NCBI GenBank assembly: GCA_050291465.1
Contig: JBNKJV010000001.1
Location: 219,649 to 283,648, forward strand
Reading direction: 5' to 3'
Source of the DNA: CBFDBF01 sp050291465
Lineage (GTDB): Bacteria > Pseudomonadota > Gammaproteobacteria > Chromatiales > Chromatiaceae
DNA: 64,000 nucleotides
Position 1 is the first letter of the stretch, and every line of letters starts with the position of its first letter. A program made the translations under genes and the position numbers. Below the pieces are notes generated by a model, which was not told the origin of the DNA, searched no databases, and saw nothing but the letters and a program-made list of their open reading frames with translations. Positions 44,201-52,493 of this stretch are shown one piece after another.

Positions 44201-45221
44201 TCGACTCAAATTCGATTTCAACCCGGAACAGATCGCCGAGATCCCACAGCAGGAAGACGACACCTGGACCGACCCCAGGACTCTGCCCGGTATCGATCTG
44301 CAAAGCGAAAATATCATCCTTAATGGGAGAAACTACGGTCAGTTTACCCTGCTTACCCACAGCACTCCGGAAGGCGTTTCATTGGACACCGTCTCCCTTA
44401 TTTCGGAACGGCTGAAATTCTCGGCTCGCGGAGAATGGATCGTCTATCGCGGAACCCCCCAGACCGCCCTGGATCTCACCCTGGATGCGGAATCACTGGG
44501 TAAGTTGTTGGATCATCTCGGATACGCGCCCAACCTGAGAGAGGCGCCGGCCAAGGTTGAAGCCAGTCTCCGCTGGAGCGGCAATCCTCGACAGTTCAGC
44601 AGCACCGATCTTAACGGCGAGATGAAGATGAGCCTGGGAGAAGGTCGCTTTCTGGAGGTCGATCCCGGACTTGGCCGGATCTTCGGCCTCCTTAACCTCA
44701 GTGCACTGCAACGCCGCCTTAGCCTCGATTTCAGCGACCTGTTCAAGAAGGGATTCAGCTTCGACAGTATAGAGGGCTCCTTTACTCTCGACGAAGGGGA
44801 TGCCTATACCAATGATCTACGGATCCTGGGGCCCGGCGCCGATATCGAAATCGCCGGCCGAATCGGCCTGGTGGACCAGGATTTCGATCAGCTGGTTTCC
44901 GTCACCCCCAATGTTACGGCCTCCCTTCCCATAGCCGGGGCGGTGGCCGGCGGGCCGGCGGTCGGCGCCGCCGTCTACCTCGCCCAGAAACTCCTGGGCA
45001 AACGCGTGGATCGCGTCACCAATATTGTCTACACGGTCAAAGGCCCGTGGGAGAATCCGGAAATCACCCGGCAGCAGCAGAAACTGGAATCCCGTTTCTC
45101 CACCCTGTTTGATTTCCAGAAAAATCCGCCTGATCTATCCGCGTCCCCCGACACCGGGGAAGAAGAGGCGACGCCGTGGAACAATCCTTTCTCCATCCCG
45201 GGGGAACCAGCTCCAGAGTAA
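41250..45221 (+). CDS. yhdP: YhdP-family AsmA-like phospholipid transport protein
   Basis: A 1323-residue protein anchored in the inner membrane by one N-terminal segment (WLALILLTILGGIVTLVVRLLLPM) with a long periplasmic beta-rich body. YhdP, with TamB and YdbH, forms bridges carrying phospholipid to the outer membrane. The start resembles the family (LLRSFAAKVWLALIL) and the C-terminal AsmA-like part ends with VTPNVTASLPIAGAVAGGPAVGAA, highly conserved. It follows rng by 17 bases and precedes the nitrilase gene, as in Pseudomonas and Xanthomonas. Confidence 0.94.
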   Translation: MIRLLRSFAAKVWLALILLTILGGIVTLVVRLLLPMVDQYRPDAEKLASEMLGQPVEISRLSARWRGFGPELVLEDVRLMDPESNQPSFRLDAIHVAISLFDTLRTKSIKPREITFDGASLLIKRRSDGSVVVSGLEGVKGGGGSAGGELFFLPYRIALKKSELYWENQAIGAAPLRFVDVDIILTNDGDRHQLDALLSLPDDSGAKMQLAADIWGDLQEPGAWSGDFYLRGNNLPLAKLLGARIPAGYAINSGRAEMEIWSHWEKGYLSSIEGEARWRDLNLEGTVTLQEKEPRRLELGELGGYFRWQRTESGWRLGVADIAVTRNGRSWPASSLGMEASYDQEGRVHLRTGVDFLRVEDVIALIRMFPLPTEGLDQTLTDIRPQAGIYDLQFRFDETSDGPLWAGRGQIENLSTQPWRSAPGINNLGARFWLTPERGAMDLHGKLVFAKFPGLFRDTLQLQGVSGLLKWERQPELGWVIESDELEAFNSDVKTRTRLRMVLPDNPEDSPLLDLQTDFRDGMVSTTSRYLPVGIMPDGVVKWLDRSLVSGRLVNGSCVFRGPVRDFPFEKRATGRFEVLFGVEDLLLDYWPDWPRSEEMTAEIRFLNNRFDAWIESGKIFESNLHNLHGRIEHLNKASPFRLGGSITGPLNDELRILRESPLRDKFAPLTEAVRAEGDARLNLEFAVPLSTGRFSLDGNLALQDATIHIDEWQLPITNINGNLLFDQDGVRSKGLQGKLLGSETTVGVAPVKGKRGTTRITAKTTLPGSTFAQRFPALGLEGLKGTTEWQLDLDIPPFAKGKKPLVDIRLSSNLKGIRLDLPAPIGKKAREQRKLVVTTTLSNRPQRRLGIRYGDILDAALMLQVAGPNGIQFLRGGLLFGGGKAQLPEKEQLLVEGRLTNLHLNPWLNYFQPSGSKLVLPTITTKDLRIDNLRYGDTYLKNVTFNLDTDKTGIQGRVEGDRVSGSFQIPVSLKDNPITLRLDRLKFDFNPEQIAEIPQQEDDTWTDPRTLPGIDLQSENIILNGRNYGQFTLLTHSTPEGVSLDTVSLISERLKFSARGEWIVYRGTPQTALDLTLDAESLGKLLDHLGYAPNLREAPAKVEASLRWSGNPRQFSSTDLNGEMKMSLGEGRFLEVDPGLGRIFGLLNLSALQRRLSLDFSDLFKKGFSFDSIEGSFTLDEGDAYTNDLRILGPGADIEIAGRIGLVDQDFDQLVSVTPNVTASLPIAGAVAGGPAVGAAVYLAQKLLGKRVDRVTNIVYTVKGPWENPEITRQQQKLESRFSTLFDFQKNPPDLSASPDTGEEEATPWNNPFSIPGEPAPE

Positions 45222-45331
45222 CCGGCATCGCTCCAACCATCCGAGTAATAACCCGTGGATTTCCAATGATTACTTGGAATGGTATTCTGCCGACCCCATT
45301 AATCTTATTTAACACGACAACTGACTGAGAG

Positions 45332-46162
45332 ATGACGCAAATCAAACCCAAAGTCGCGGCCATTCAGATGGCTTCCGGACCCAACATCAGCGCAAACCTT
45401 TTGGAGGTTGAGAAACTGGTGGCAGAGGCCGTGCGGGCGGGTGCCGGGCTAGTCGTGCTGCCGGAAAATTTTGCCTTTATGGGCAAAGAAGATCGGGAAC
45501 TGCTTACGGTGAAAGAACCGGAGGGGGAAGGACCGCTGCAGGAGTTTCTCTCACAACTGGCCAAACGCCACGCCGTCTGGGTCGTGGGCGGCACCATTCC
45601 CTTGGCCACAACCGACAGCGGAAAGGTCCGGTCGGCGTCGTTGATCTTCGATGACAAGGGTGAACGAGTCGGGCGTTATGACAAAATCCATCTCTTCGAC
45701 GTGCAACTTCCGGAAACGGAAGAGACCTATGTGGAATCGAAGATCATAGAACCCGGCGATCGGGTGGTGGTGGTGGACTCCCCGTTCGGCAAGCTGGGAG
45801 TAGCGATCTGTTACGACCTGCGGTTCCCCGAACTTTTCCGCAATATGCTTGACGAGGGCATGGAGGTCCTGGCCGTTCCGGCGGCCTTTACCGCATTCAC
45901 CGGCAAGGCCCATTGGGAACCTATGGTACGCACCCGGGCCATCGAGAACCTCTGCTACGTGATTACATCCGCGCAAGGCGGGTTTCACGTGAGCGGCCGC
46001 GAAACCTTCGGTCACAGTATGATCGTGGACCCCTGGGGATCTATCCTGGATGTCCTTCCGCGCGGTACCGGATTTATTATAAGTGAACTGGATCTGGATC
46101 ACCTGTTGAATACCCGCCGCACTTTCCCTTCTCTCAAGCATCGACAAATCCACTGCAATTAA
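45332..46162 (+). CDS. Carbon-nitrogen hydrolase (Nit1/omega-amidase type)
   Basis: A 276-residue nitrilase-superfamily amidase. The Glu-Lys-Cys triad is visible: E in VLPENFAFMGKE, K in RYDKIHLFDVQLP and C in GVAICYDLRFPELFR. This subgroup hydrolyses amides such as deaminated glutathione or 2-oxoglutaramate, a metabolite-repair role; the exact substrate cannot be told. The gene sits between yhdP and tldD, its usual place in gammaproteobacteria. Confidence 0.93.
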   Translation: MTQIKPKVAAIQMASGPNISANLLEVEKLVAEAVRAGAGLVVLPENFAFMGKEDRELLTVKEPEGEGPLQEFLSQLAKRHAVWVVGGTIPLATTDSGKVRSASLIFDDKGERVGRYDKIHLFDVQLPETEETYVESKIIEPGDRVVVVDSPFGKLGVAICYDLRFPELFRNMLDEGMEVLAVPAAFTAFTGKAHWEPMVRTRAIENLCYVITSAQGGFHVSGRETFGHSMIVDPWGSILDVLPRGTGFIISELDLDHLLNTRRTFPSLKHRQIHCN

Positions 46163-46178
46163 AGACAGTCAGCATCGA

Positions 46179-47618
46179 ATGAACCACCTGGATATAGCCC
46201 GTCACACCATCCTGGGACCCGCTGAGTTAGGCGATTCCGACCTGGACCGATTGTTGGGACAACTATTGGGCAAGGGCGTTGATGCCGCTGATGCCTATTT
46301 TCAGTCCAGCCGTCTGGAATCCTGGGTACTGGAGGACGGGATTATCAAGGATGGGGCCCACAACATTGAGCAGGGCGTCGGGGTACGGGTGGTCAGCGGG
46401 GAAAAAAGCGGTTTTGCCTACACTGACGATATCCGGCTGACGACCCTCCTGGAGGCCGGGCGTACCGCCAGGGCGATCTCGCACAGCGGCATCGAAGGTA
46501 GCGTGAAAGTCAGGAACGCCTCCGCCGTTAAACAGCTATACGCCCCCATCAACCCCCTGGAAACACTGTTGGAGCAGGAAAAGGTGGAGCTGCTGCAACG
46601 GTTGGACGCGGAGGCCCGGACCCAGGACCCGAGAATAAAACAGGTAACCGTCAGTCTGGTCGCGGCTCACGATGTCGTCCTTATTGCGGCTGCCGACGGC
46701 ACCCTCAGTGGAGACGTTCGCCCCCTGGTGCGTTGCAGCGTGCATGTGATCGCCGAACAGAACGGCCGCCGAGAACAAGGCTACGCCGGCGGCGGCGCTC
46801 GTCAATCCCTCGGTTTTTTCCTGGATCAGGATCGGGCGCTCAATTACGCCCGCGAGGCCACCCGCCAGGCCCTGGTCAACCTCGAGGCCAAAGAAGCCCC
46901 GGCGGGCGCTATGACCGTGGTGCTCGGCTCGGGCTGGCCCGGAGTCCTGCTGCACGAGGCGGTTGGTCACGGGCTGGAGGGTGACTTCATCCGCAAGGGG
47001 AGTTCCGCCTTTGCCGGCCGGCTTGGTGAAAGGGTAGCATCCGAGGCCTGCACCGTGGTGGACGACGGCACTCTCCCGGGCCGACGCGGCTCCCTGACCA
47101 TCGACGACGAAGGAACTCCTACCCAACAAACCGTGCTTATCGAAAACGGCACTCTCAAAGGTTTTATGCAGGACCGTCTTAATTCACGGCTGATGGGGAT
47201 GGCCTCTACCGGGAACGGCCGCCGGGAATCCTATGCCCATCTACCTCTCCCCCGTATGACCAACACCTTCATGCTTCCGGGGGAACATGAACCGGATGAG
47301 ATCATCAGCTCAGTGAAAAACGGACTGTATGCGGTTAACTTCGGCGGCGGACAGGTGGACATAACCTCGGGCAAGTTCGTGTTCTCCGCCAGCGAGGCCT
47401 ACCTGATCGAAAACGGAAAAGTGACGACCCCGGTCAAGGGGGCGACCCTGATCGGAAACGGGCCCGAAATACTTACACGGGTGAGCATGGTTGGTAACGA
47501 TCTACGCCTGGATGACGGCATCGGCGTCTGCGGCAAAGAGGGCCAGAGTATACCCGTGGGTGTCGGACAACCGACTCTCAAAGTGGACGAGCTCACCGTC
47601 GGCGGCACCAACGTCTGA
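46179..47618 (+). CDS. tldD: Metalloprotease TldD
   Basis: A 479-residue subunit of the TldD-TldE protease, which degrades unfolded peptides and is known from microcin B17 maturation and CcdA turnover. The zinc motif HEAVGHGLEGD is near residue 260. The C-terminal SMVGNDLRLDDGIGVCGKEGQSIPVGVGQP is canonical. It starts 16 bases after the nitrilase gene; its partner pmbA lies 201 bases downstream, separated by a repeat element. Confidence 0.97.
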   Translation: MNHLDIARHTILGPAELGDSDLDRLLGQLLGKGVDAADAYFQSSRLESWVLEDGIIKDGAHNIEQGVGVRVVSGEKSGFAYTDDIRLTTLLEAGRTARAISHSGIEGSVKVRNASAVKQLYAPINPLETLLEQEKVELLQRLDAEARTQDPRIKQVTVSLVAAHDVVLIAAADGTLSGDVRPLVRCSVHVIAEQNGRREQGYAGGGARQSLGFFLDQDRALNYAREATRQALVNLEAKEAPAGAMTVVLGSGWPGVLLHEAVGHGLEGDFIRKGSSAFAGRLGERVASEACTVVDDGTLPGRRGSLTIDDEGTPTQQTVLIENGTLKGFMQDRLNSRLMGMASTGNGRRESYAHLPLPRMTNTFMLPGEHEPDEIISSVKNGLYAVNFGGGQVDITSGKFVFSASEAYLIENGKVTTPVKGATLIGNGPEILTRVSMVGNDLRLDDGIGVCGKEGQSIPVGVGQPTLKVDELTVGGTNV

Positions 47619-47648
47619 CTCCTTTGAGTTCCCCAATAGGAGCGTTAT

Positions 47649-47797
47649 TGCCACAGAGACACAGAGGGCACGGAGCTTTTGGTTTTTATCGCGCCAAATG
47701 AAGCACTGATCACGAACCGGGGGCGATTACCGTCCGCGTGTTTTCAACTACCATTTGCTTTCGGATCGACTCCGTGTGCTCTGTGCCTCCGTGGCTG
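47649..47797 (+). repeat. Intergenic element, family 1, copy C (tldD-pmbA)
   Basis: About 149 bases. Left arm GCCACAGAGACACAGAGGG then CACGGAGC (47650-47676); right arm CTCCGTGTGCTCTGTGCC then TCCGTGGC (47770-47796). Arms consist of three 9-base units each and pair over nearly their whole length. It takes up most of the gap between tldD and pmbA. Confidence 0.85.
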
Positions 47798-47819
47798 ACA
47801 AAAAGAGAAGAAACATCCC

Positions 47820-49166
47820 ATGCAAGAACCGGAAGACATAAAGAAACGCCAAGCGGAGCTGGAGCAGAAGGTCGAGGATCTCCTGACGGAGGCAAAACGG
47901 CAGGGGGCGAGTGCCGCCGAGGCGGGGATAAACAGTGATGCGGGCCTGTCCGTAACCGTGCGCAAAAGCGACGTGGAAACTATTGAACATACCCGTGACA
48001 ACGGCCTCGGCGTCACCGTCTATTTCGGACAGCGGAAAGGCTCGGCTAGCACCTCCGACCTGAGCGCCGAGGCCATCAGGGAGACGGTCAAGGCCGCGTG
48101 CAACATTGCCCGTTATACACAGGAGGATCAGTTTTCCGGGCTTGCCGATGCCGAGCTGATGGCTGCCACAATACCTGATCTTGACCTCTACCACCCCTGG
48201 CCTATCGAAGTCGTGGAGGCTATCAAGATAGGCAAGGCATGTGAAACAGCCGCCCTGGAATATGATCCACGCATCGTCAACTCGGAAGGCGCCACCCTGA
48301 ACAGCCATGCCGGTCTGCACGTCTACGGCAACAGCCACGGCTTCATCGGCGGTTACCCCTCCAGCCGACACAGCTTGAGCTGCACCGTTATCGGCCAGGA
48401 AAGTGGAGGCATGCAGCGGGATTTCTGGTACACGGTGGGGCGGGCCGCTAAAGATCTGGACGCCGCCACAGAGGTTGGAAGACGTTCCGCGGAACGTACC
48501 GTAGCGCGGCTGGGGGCCCGGAAAATCGATACACGGGAGACTCCGGTCCTGTTTCAGGCTGAAGCCGCCGTAAGTCTGCTACGCAGTCTTTTGGGCGCCA
48601 TACGCGGCAGCGCCCTATATCGTGAAGCCTCTTTTCTGCTCGATCACCTGGGGAAACAGATCTTTCCTGAATTCGTGCGTATCCACGAAAACCCACTGCT
48701 CCTTCGCGGGCTCGCCAGCGCGCCGTTCGACAGCGAAGGGGTGGCGACAAAACCCAAGGATATTGTGTATGACGGTATATTGCGGAGCTACGTATTAAGC
48801 AGTTACTCGGCGCGCAAACTCGGCATGCAGACCACCGGCAATGCGGGTGGAGTACGCAATCTTTCCATCGATCCCGGTAATCTCGATCTGGATGGTCTGA
48901 TTAAAGAGATGGGACGAGGGCTGTTGGTTACGGAGATGATGGGACAGGGTGTAAATATCGTCACCGGTGACTATTCCAGGGGAGCGACCGGGTTCTGGGT
49001 GGAGAACGGCCGGATAGAATTCCCGGTAGAGGAGATCACCATAGCCGGCAATCTAAAAGATATGTATCAGCGATTAATCACCGTAGGTAATGACGAGGAG
49101 TGCCGTGGTGCTGTACGTACCGGCTCCTGGCTCATAGAAAAGATGATGGTGGCCGGGAACGGCTAG
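47820..49166 (+). CDS. pmbA: Metalloprotease subunit PmbA (TldE)
   Basis: A 448-residue partner of TldD with the same fold but without the HExxxH zinc site. Typical segments: SVTVRKSDVETIEHTRDNGLGVTVYFG near the start and the C-terminal YSRGATGFWVENGRIEFPVEEITIAGNLKDMY. In many gammaproteobacteria yjgA (darP) precedes pmbA; it is not found here. Downstream is a convergent small membrane protein gene. Confidence 0.96.
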   Translation: MQEPEDIKKRQAELEQKVEDLLTEAKRQGASAAEAGINSDAGLSVTVRKSDVETIEHTRDNGLGVTVYFGQRKGSASTSDLSAEAIRETVKAACNIARYTQEDQFSGLADAELMAATIPDLDLYHPWPIEVVEAIKIGKACETAALEYDPRIVNSEGATLNSHAGLHVYGNSHGFIGGYPSSRHSLSCTVIGQESGGMQRDFWYTVGRAAKDLDAATEVGRRSAERTVARLGARKIDTRETPVLFQAEAAVSLLRSLLGAIRGSALYREASFLLDHLGKQIFPEFVRIHENPLLLRGLASAPFDSEGVATKPKDIVYDGILRSYVLSSYSARKLGMQTTGNAGGVRNLSIDPGNLDLDGLIKEMGRGLLVTEMMGQGVNIVTGDYSRGATGFWVENGRIEFPVEEITIAGNLKDMYQRLITVGNDEECRGAVRTGSWLIEKMMVAGNG

Positions 49167-49182
49167 CCCGTAGGCTTAATCT

Positions 49183-49476
49183 CTACTTCTCCTCGGCTGC
49201 ATTGTCCGCGGGCTTTTCCCCTTCGAGAAACTCCTTGAGATCGTATTTGAGCCACGGGTACAGCGTCACCCCGTCCTCGGGACGGGAAATGGCGAACCAG
49301 AAGTAGGTGGCCCGTGCCACTCGATTGGTAAGCTCGGTCCCGTCATCAAAAGTCTTGGTGGCAATAAGGACATGGTAGATAACCAACAGCCCGATGATGC
49401 TGGGAAGAAGACTGAATCCAATAACGAAGCCCTTAATGAACCTTCCCATTGGACCTGTTCTATTCTCTCTAAACAT
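49183..49476 (-). CDS. Small single-pass membrane protein, unknown
   Basis: A 97-residue protein with a basic N-terminus, one membrane segment at about residues 15-38 (GFVIGFSLLPSIIGLLVIYHVLIA) and a charged, soluble C-terminus ending in EKPADNAAEEK. The start at 49476 has GGGGAG four bases upstream; an internal Met at 49449 is less well placed. I recognise no family. It lies downstream of the adenylate kinase gene on the same strand, 87 bases away, and could be co-transcribed with it. Confidence 0.65.
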   Translation of the reverse strand: MFRENRTGPMGRFIKGFVIGFSLLPSIIGLLVIYHVLIATKTFDDGTELTNRVARATYFWFAISRPEDGVTLYPWLKYDLKEFLEGEKPADNAAEEK

Positions 49477-49563
49477 TATGCTCCCCTATCAAAGCACACA
49501 GCAGTAAAGATCCCTCACTAAAAGCACTTCTTCCCTGCTCAGCCGGCCCCAGGGGTCGGATCG

Positions 49564-50526
49564 TTAGCGTTTTTTCTTAACCGGGGCCTTCTTCCTGGCC
49601 GGGGCCTTCTTCCTGGCCGGGGCCTTCTTCCTGGCCGGGGCCTTCTTCCTGGCCGGGGCCTTCTTCCTGGCTGGCGCCTTCTTCCTGGCTGGCGCCTTCT
49701 TCCTGGCCGGGGCCTTCCTCCTGGCTGGCGCCTTCTTCCTGGCCGGGGGCGATTCCTCTACCGGCTCCTTATTAGCCACCGGCGGCGCCTTTTCCGCCTT
49801 CGAATCCGACTCAGTCTCCCTCGGCTCTTGGACTGATACCGGCGACTCGGATACCTGTGCCGCTTCTATTACCGTGGGTGGATGTTTTTCAATCACCGAT
49901 CGCAACAGCCTGTTAACCGCTTCAATTCCCCTTTCACCATCGATCTGCCGCAATTTTCCGTGCAGTGCGTAGTATTGGATCAGGGAGGCGGTTTGCTGCT
50001 CGTAGATCTTCAAGCGATTGGCCAGTGTTACTTCATTGTTCTCGCTCCGGTGACGCAACCGCCCGCCGCACTCGTCACAAACCCCGTCAACCCGGGATGG
50101 ATCGGTATATATATTGTATGTATGTCCACAGGAGACACAGAAACGCTGCCCTTCCAGCCGCTCCATAGTGAGGTCGTCATCAACTTCCAGCAACAGCACC
50201 AGATCCAGGGGCATGCTCAGCTCATCAAGCATCATGTCCAGGGTATCGGCCTGGGCTGTGGTCTTGGGAAATCCCACCAACAAAAAGCCGTTCCGCATAT
50301 CGGCATCCGACAGCCGATCCCGCAGCACCTCAAAAAGAATCTCGTCCGGAACATGCTGGCCTGCATCCATGTAGGCCTTGGCCTGTCTGCCCGCTTGGGT
50401 ACCCGTTTCGCCGGCGACCTTCAACAGATCCCCCGTCACCAGTAACGGCAGCTTGTAGCACTTTGCCAGCTCCGTCGATTGCGTGGCTTTTCCGGATCCC
50501 GGGGGGCCAAGAAGAACGATTTTCAC
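49564..50526 (-). CDS. adk: Divergent adenylate kinase with Ala/Pro/Lys/Arg repeat tail
   Basis: A 320-residue protein. Residues 1-215 are an adenylate-kinase fold (ATP + AMP to 2 ADP): P-loop GPPGSGKATQ, TGDLLK, GFPKTTAQADTLD and a zinc-type LID with CVSCG and CDECG. Several usually invariant residues differ: the Arg of TGDxLR and of GFPRT, both AMP contacts, are Lys, and the RxDD motif is HRSENN. Residues about 215-255 are acidic and polar; from about 258 the sequence is about nine KAPARK-type hexapeptides ending KAPVKKKR, similar to histone H1-like tails. It could be a specialised nucleoside-monophosphate kinase. It is divergent from the pfp-side genes. Confidence 0.82.
   Translation of the reverse strand: MKIVLLGPPGSGKATQSTELAKCYKLPLLVTGDLLKVAGETGTQAGRQAKAYMDAGQHVPDEILFEVLRDRLSDADMRNGFLLVGFPKTTAQADTLDMMLDELSMPLDLVLLLEVDDDLTMERLEGQRFCVSCGHTYNIYTDPSRVDGVCDECGGRLRHRSENNEVTLANRLKIYEQQTASLIQYYALHGKLRQIDGERGIEAVNRLLRSVIEKHPPTVIEAAQVSESPVSVQEPRETESDSKAEKAPPVANKEPVEESPPARKKAPARRKAPARKKAPARKKAPARKKAPARKKAPARKKAPARKKAPARKKAPVKKKR
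49581..49750 (-). repeat. 18-bp tandem array in the adenylate kinase gene
   Basis: About nine imperfect copies of an 18-base unit (plus-strand form TTCTTCCTGGCCGGGGCC) encode the basic tail. Variant units with GGCTGGCGCC are interspersed. The unit is a multiple of three, so copy-number change keeps the frame. Confidence 0.92.
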
Positions 50527-50790
50527 GGCAATTCCTTGGTTCTGTATTCTTGTTAAGGTTTTTTAATTATGGTTTTCAGCACAGACGCCTGCGCTATCCT
50601 AGACTATTAACATATTGTTTTTACTGGCCTATTTCACAAATCCACATGCCCGACCGGTACTCAGAATCCGCTGCGTAGAACGATTTTCGCCGATAGAGTT
50701 ATCCGATAATTCCCGCAAAGTCAACGCGGCCGTGAAACAGAACCTGCTTTGGGATATTCTTGTGCCTTTACTACACCTACAACAATCGTC

Positions 50791-51135
50791 ATGACCGAAG
50801 TAGCTGATATCACAGACAAAGAGAAATGGATCGTCGAAACGACGCTGAAAGAGCGGTACGGATACGAAGTTCGCCTGCAGATCGCCGACAGCGAACTCCG
50901 CCTCCATGCCTCGGATCGGAAATTGACCCAGTGCCCGTTGTTCTACTGGGAAGTGGATGATTGTCACTTTGCCGTATTCAAGACCGGCGACAGCCGCTAT
51001 CGTTGTTTGTTTTACTACCGGCTTTATCAACAGTACGGCACCGGCATTAATGAATACGACAACCTGGCGGAGTGCGTGGTCTCCCTGCTGCAGGTTCAGG
51101 CTGACCACGAGGCGAAGGAACGGGGTGACGTATAG
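50791..51135 (+). CDS. Unknown 114-residue protein upstream of pfp
   Basis: A soluble-looking protein (MTEVADITDKEKWIVETTL) with no membrane segment or signal peptide. It shows aromatic-rich stretches (CPLFYWEVDDCHFAVFKTGD, RCLFYYRLYQQYG) and three cysteines. I chose ATG 50791 over a GTG or similar start 14 codons earlier. I recognise no family. It lies 27 bases before pfp on the same strand, which suggests co-transcription and perhaps a role in PPi or sugar-phosphate metabolism; that is inference. Confidence 0.7.
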   Translation: MTEVADITDKEKWIVETTLKERYGYEVRLQIADSELRLHASDRKLTQCPLFYWEVDDCHFAVFKTGDSRYRCLFYYRLYQQYGTGINEYDNLAECVVSLLQVQADHEAKERGDV

Positions 51136-51162
51136 AACCAGTCTCATTATCAGGGAGCATGT

Positions 51163-52428
51163 ATGAGTAAAAAGAACGCCTTCTACGCCCAGTCCGGAGG
51201 AGTGACTGCGGTTATCAACGCTTCCGCCTGTGGCGTCATTCAGGCAGCGCGTGAAAACGGCGACCGGATCGGCAACGTATATGCCGGACGTAACGGCATC
51301 ATAGGGGCATTGACCGAAGAGCTTATCGACACCAGCGAAGAGTCCGATGAGGCCATTGCCGCCCTACGCCACACACCCTCCGGGGGCTTCGGCTCCTGCC
51401 GCTATAAGCTCAAGAGCCTGGAGGAGAACCTGCGGGAGTACGAGCGCCTTATCGAGGTCTTCAAGGCGCACGATATCGGCTATTTCTTCTATAACGGTGG
51501 CGGCGATTCTGCGGATACCTGCCATAAGGTCTCCCAGCTCTCGGAGAAGATGGGCTACCCCATCCAGGCGATCCACATCCCCAAAACAGTGGACAACGAC
51601 CTCCCCATAACCGATAACTGCCCGGGATTCGGCTCGGTAGCCAAGTACATCGCCGTTTCCACCCTGGAAGCGAGTTTCGACGTCCGCTCCATGGCCAAGA
51701 CCTCAACCAAGGTCTTCGTACTGGAGGTCATGGGGCGCCACGCCGGCTGGATCGCCGCAGCGGGCGGCCTGGCCGCGAACCAGAGTTACAAACTCCCGAT
51801 CCTTATCCTCTTCCCCGAGGTGGACTTCGACCAGGAGACCTTTCTTGCCAAGTGCCAGGAACGGGTGGAGACCTTCGGTTACGTGATCATTGTGGTTTCC
51901 GAAGGGGCGAAATGGCCGGACGGGAGATTTCTCGCCGAGCAGGGTACCCGGGATGCCTTTGGCCACGCGCAACTGGGCGGGGCGGCCCCGGTGGTGGCCA
52001 ACATGATCAAAGAGGCCCTGGGCTACAAGTATCACTGGGCGGTGGCGGATTACCTGCAGCGGGCCGCCCGCCATCTCGCTTCCCGGGTTGACGTGGAACA
52101 GGCTTACGCGGTGGGACGGGCGGCGGTGGAAATGGCCCTGACGGGGGAGAACGCCATAATGCCCGCCATCATCCGCACCTCAAACGATCCCTATACCTGG
52201 GAGATCCGGAAGGCGCCCTTGGCGGAAGTGGCGAATGTGGAAAAGATGATGCCTCCGGAATTCATCTCCGCAGACGGATTCGGCATCACAGACGCCTGCC
52301 GGGAATACCTGTTACCGCTGATTCAGGGAGAGGAGTATCCGCCCTATGAGAACGGCCTGCCCCGTTACGTCACCCTGAAAAATGTCCTGGTCCCGCGGAA
52401 ACTGCCGGATGATTTTGAAATAAAGTAA
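51163..52428 (+). CDS. pfp: Pyrophosphate-dependent 6-phosphofructokinase
   Basis: A 421-residue cytoplasmic enzyme that reversibly phosphorylates fructose 6-phosphate with PPi. Donor specificity is readable: the loop is YNGGGDSADT, with Asp at the position that is Gly104 in E. coli ATP enzymes, and PKTVDNDLP has Lys in place of Gly124; both are marks of PPi enzymes. The sugar-binding MGRHAGWIA is intact. In methylotrophs and sulfur oxidisers such enzymes also run toward F6P or act on sedoheptulose bisphosphate, making PPi. The neighbouring H+-pyrophosphatase supports such a role. Confidence 0.95.
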   Translation: MSKKNAFYAQSGGVTAVINASACGVIQAARENGDRIGNVYAGRNGIIGALTEELIDTSEESDEAIAALRHTPSGGFGSCRYKLKSLEENLREYERLIEVFKAHDIGYFFYNGGGDSADTCHKVSQLSEKMGYPIQAIHIPKTVDNDLPITDNCPGFGSVAKYIAVSTLEASFDVRSMAKTSTKVFVLEVMGRHAGWIAAAGGLAANQSYKLPILILFPEVDFDQETFLAKCQERVETFGYVIIVVSEGAKWPDGRFLAEQGTRDAFGHAQLGGAAPVVANMIKEALGYKYHWAVADYLQRAARHLASRVDVEQAYAVGRAAVEMALTGENAIMPAIIRTSNDPYTWEIRKAPLAEVANVEKMMPPEFISADGFGITDACREYLLPLIQGEEYPPYENGLPRYVTLKNVLVPRKLPDDFEIK

Positions 52429-52450
52429 TCCGGGTATAGAAAAATTTCAG

Positions 52451-52478
52451 GGGGCATAACTGCCCCCTTTCCTTATTA
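52451..52478 (+). terminator. Probable terminator after pfp
   Basis: GGGGGCA TAAC TGCCCCC followed by TTTCCTTATTAT, 22 bases after the pfp stop. The T-run is interrupted, so some readthrough into hppA is likely. Confidence 0.65.
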
Positions 52479-52493
52479 TCTGTGGGTCTAAAC

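Noticed and set aside
49581..49750. Tandem 18-bp repeats as a possible CRISPR array
   Set aside because: The units are contiguous with no spacers, and the frame encodes a continuous basic tail.
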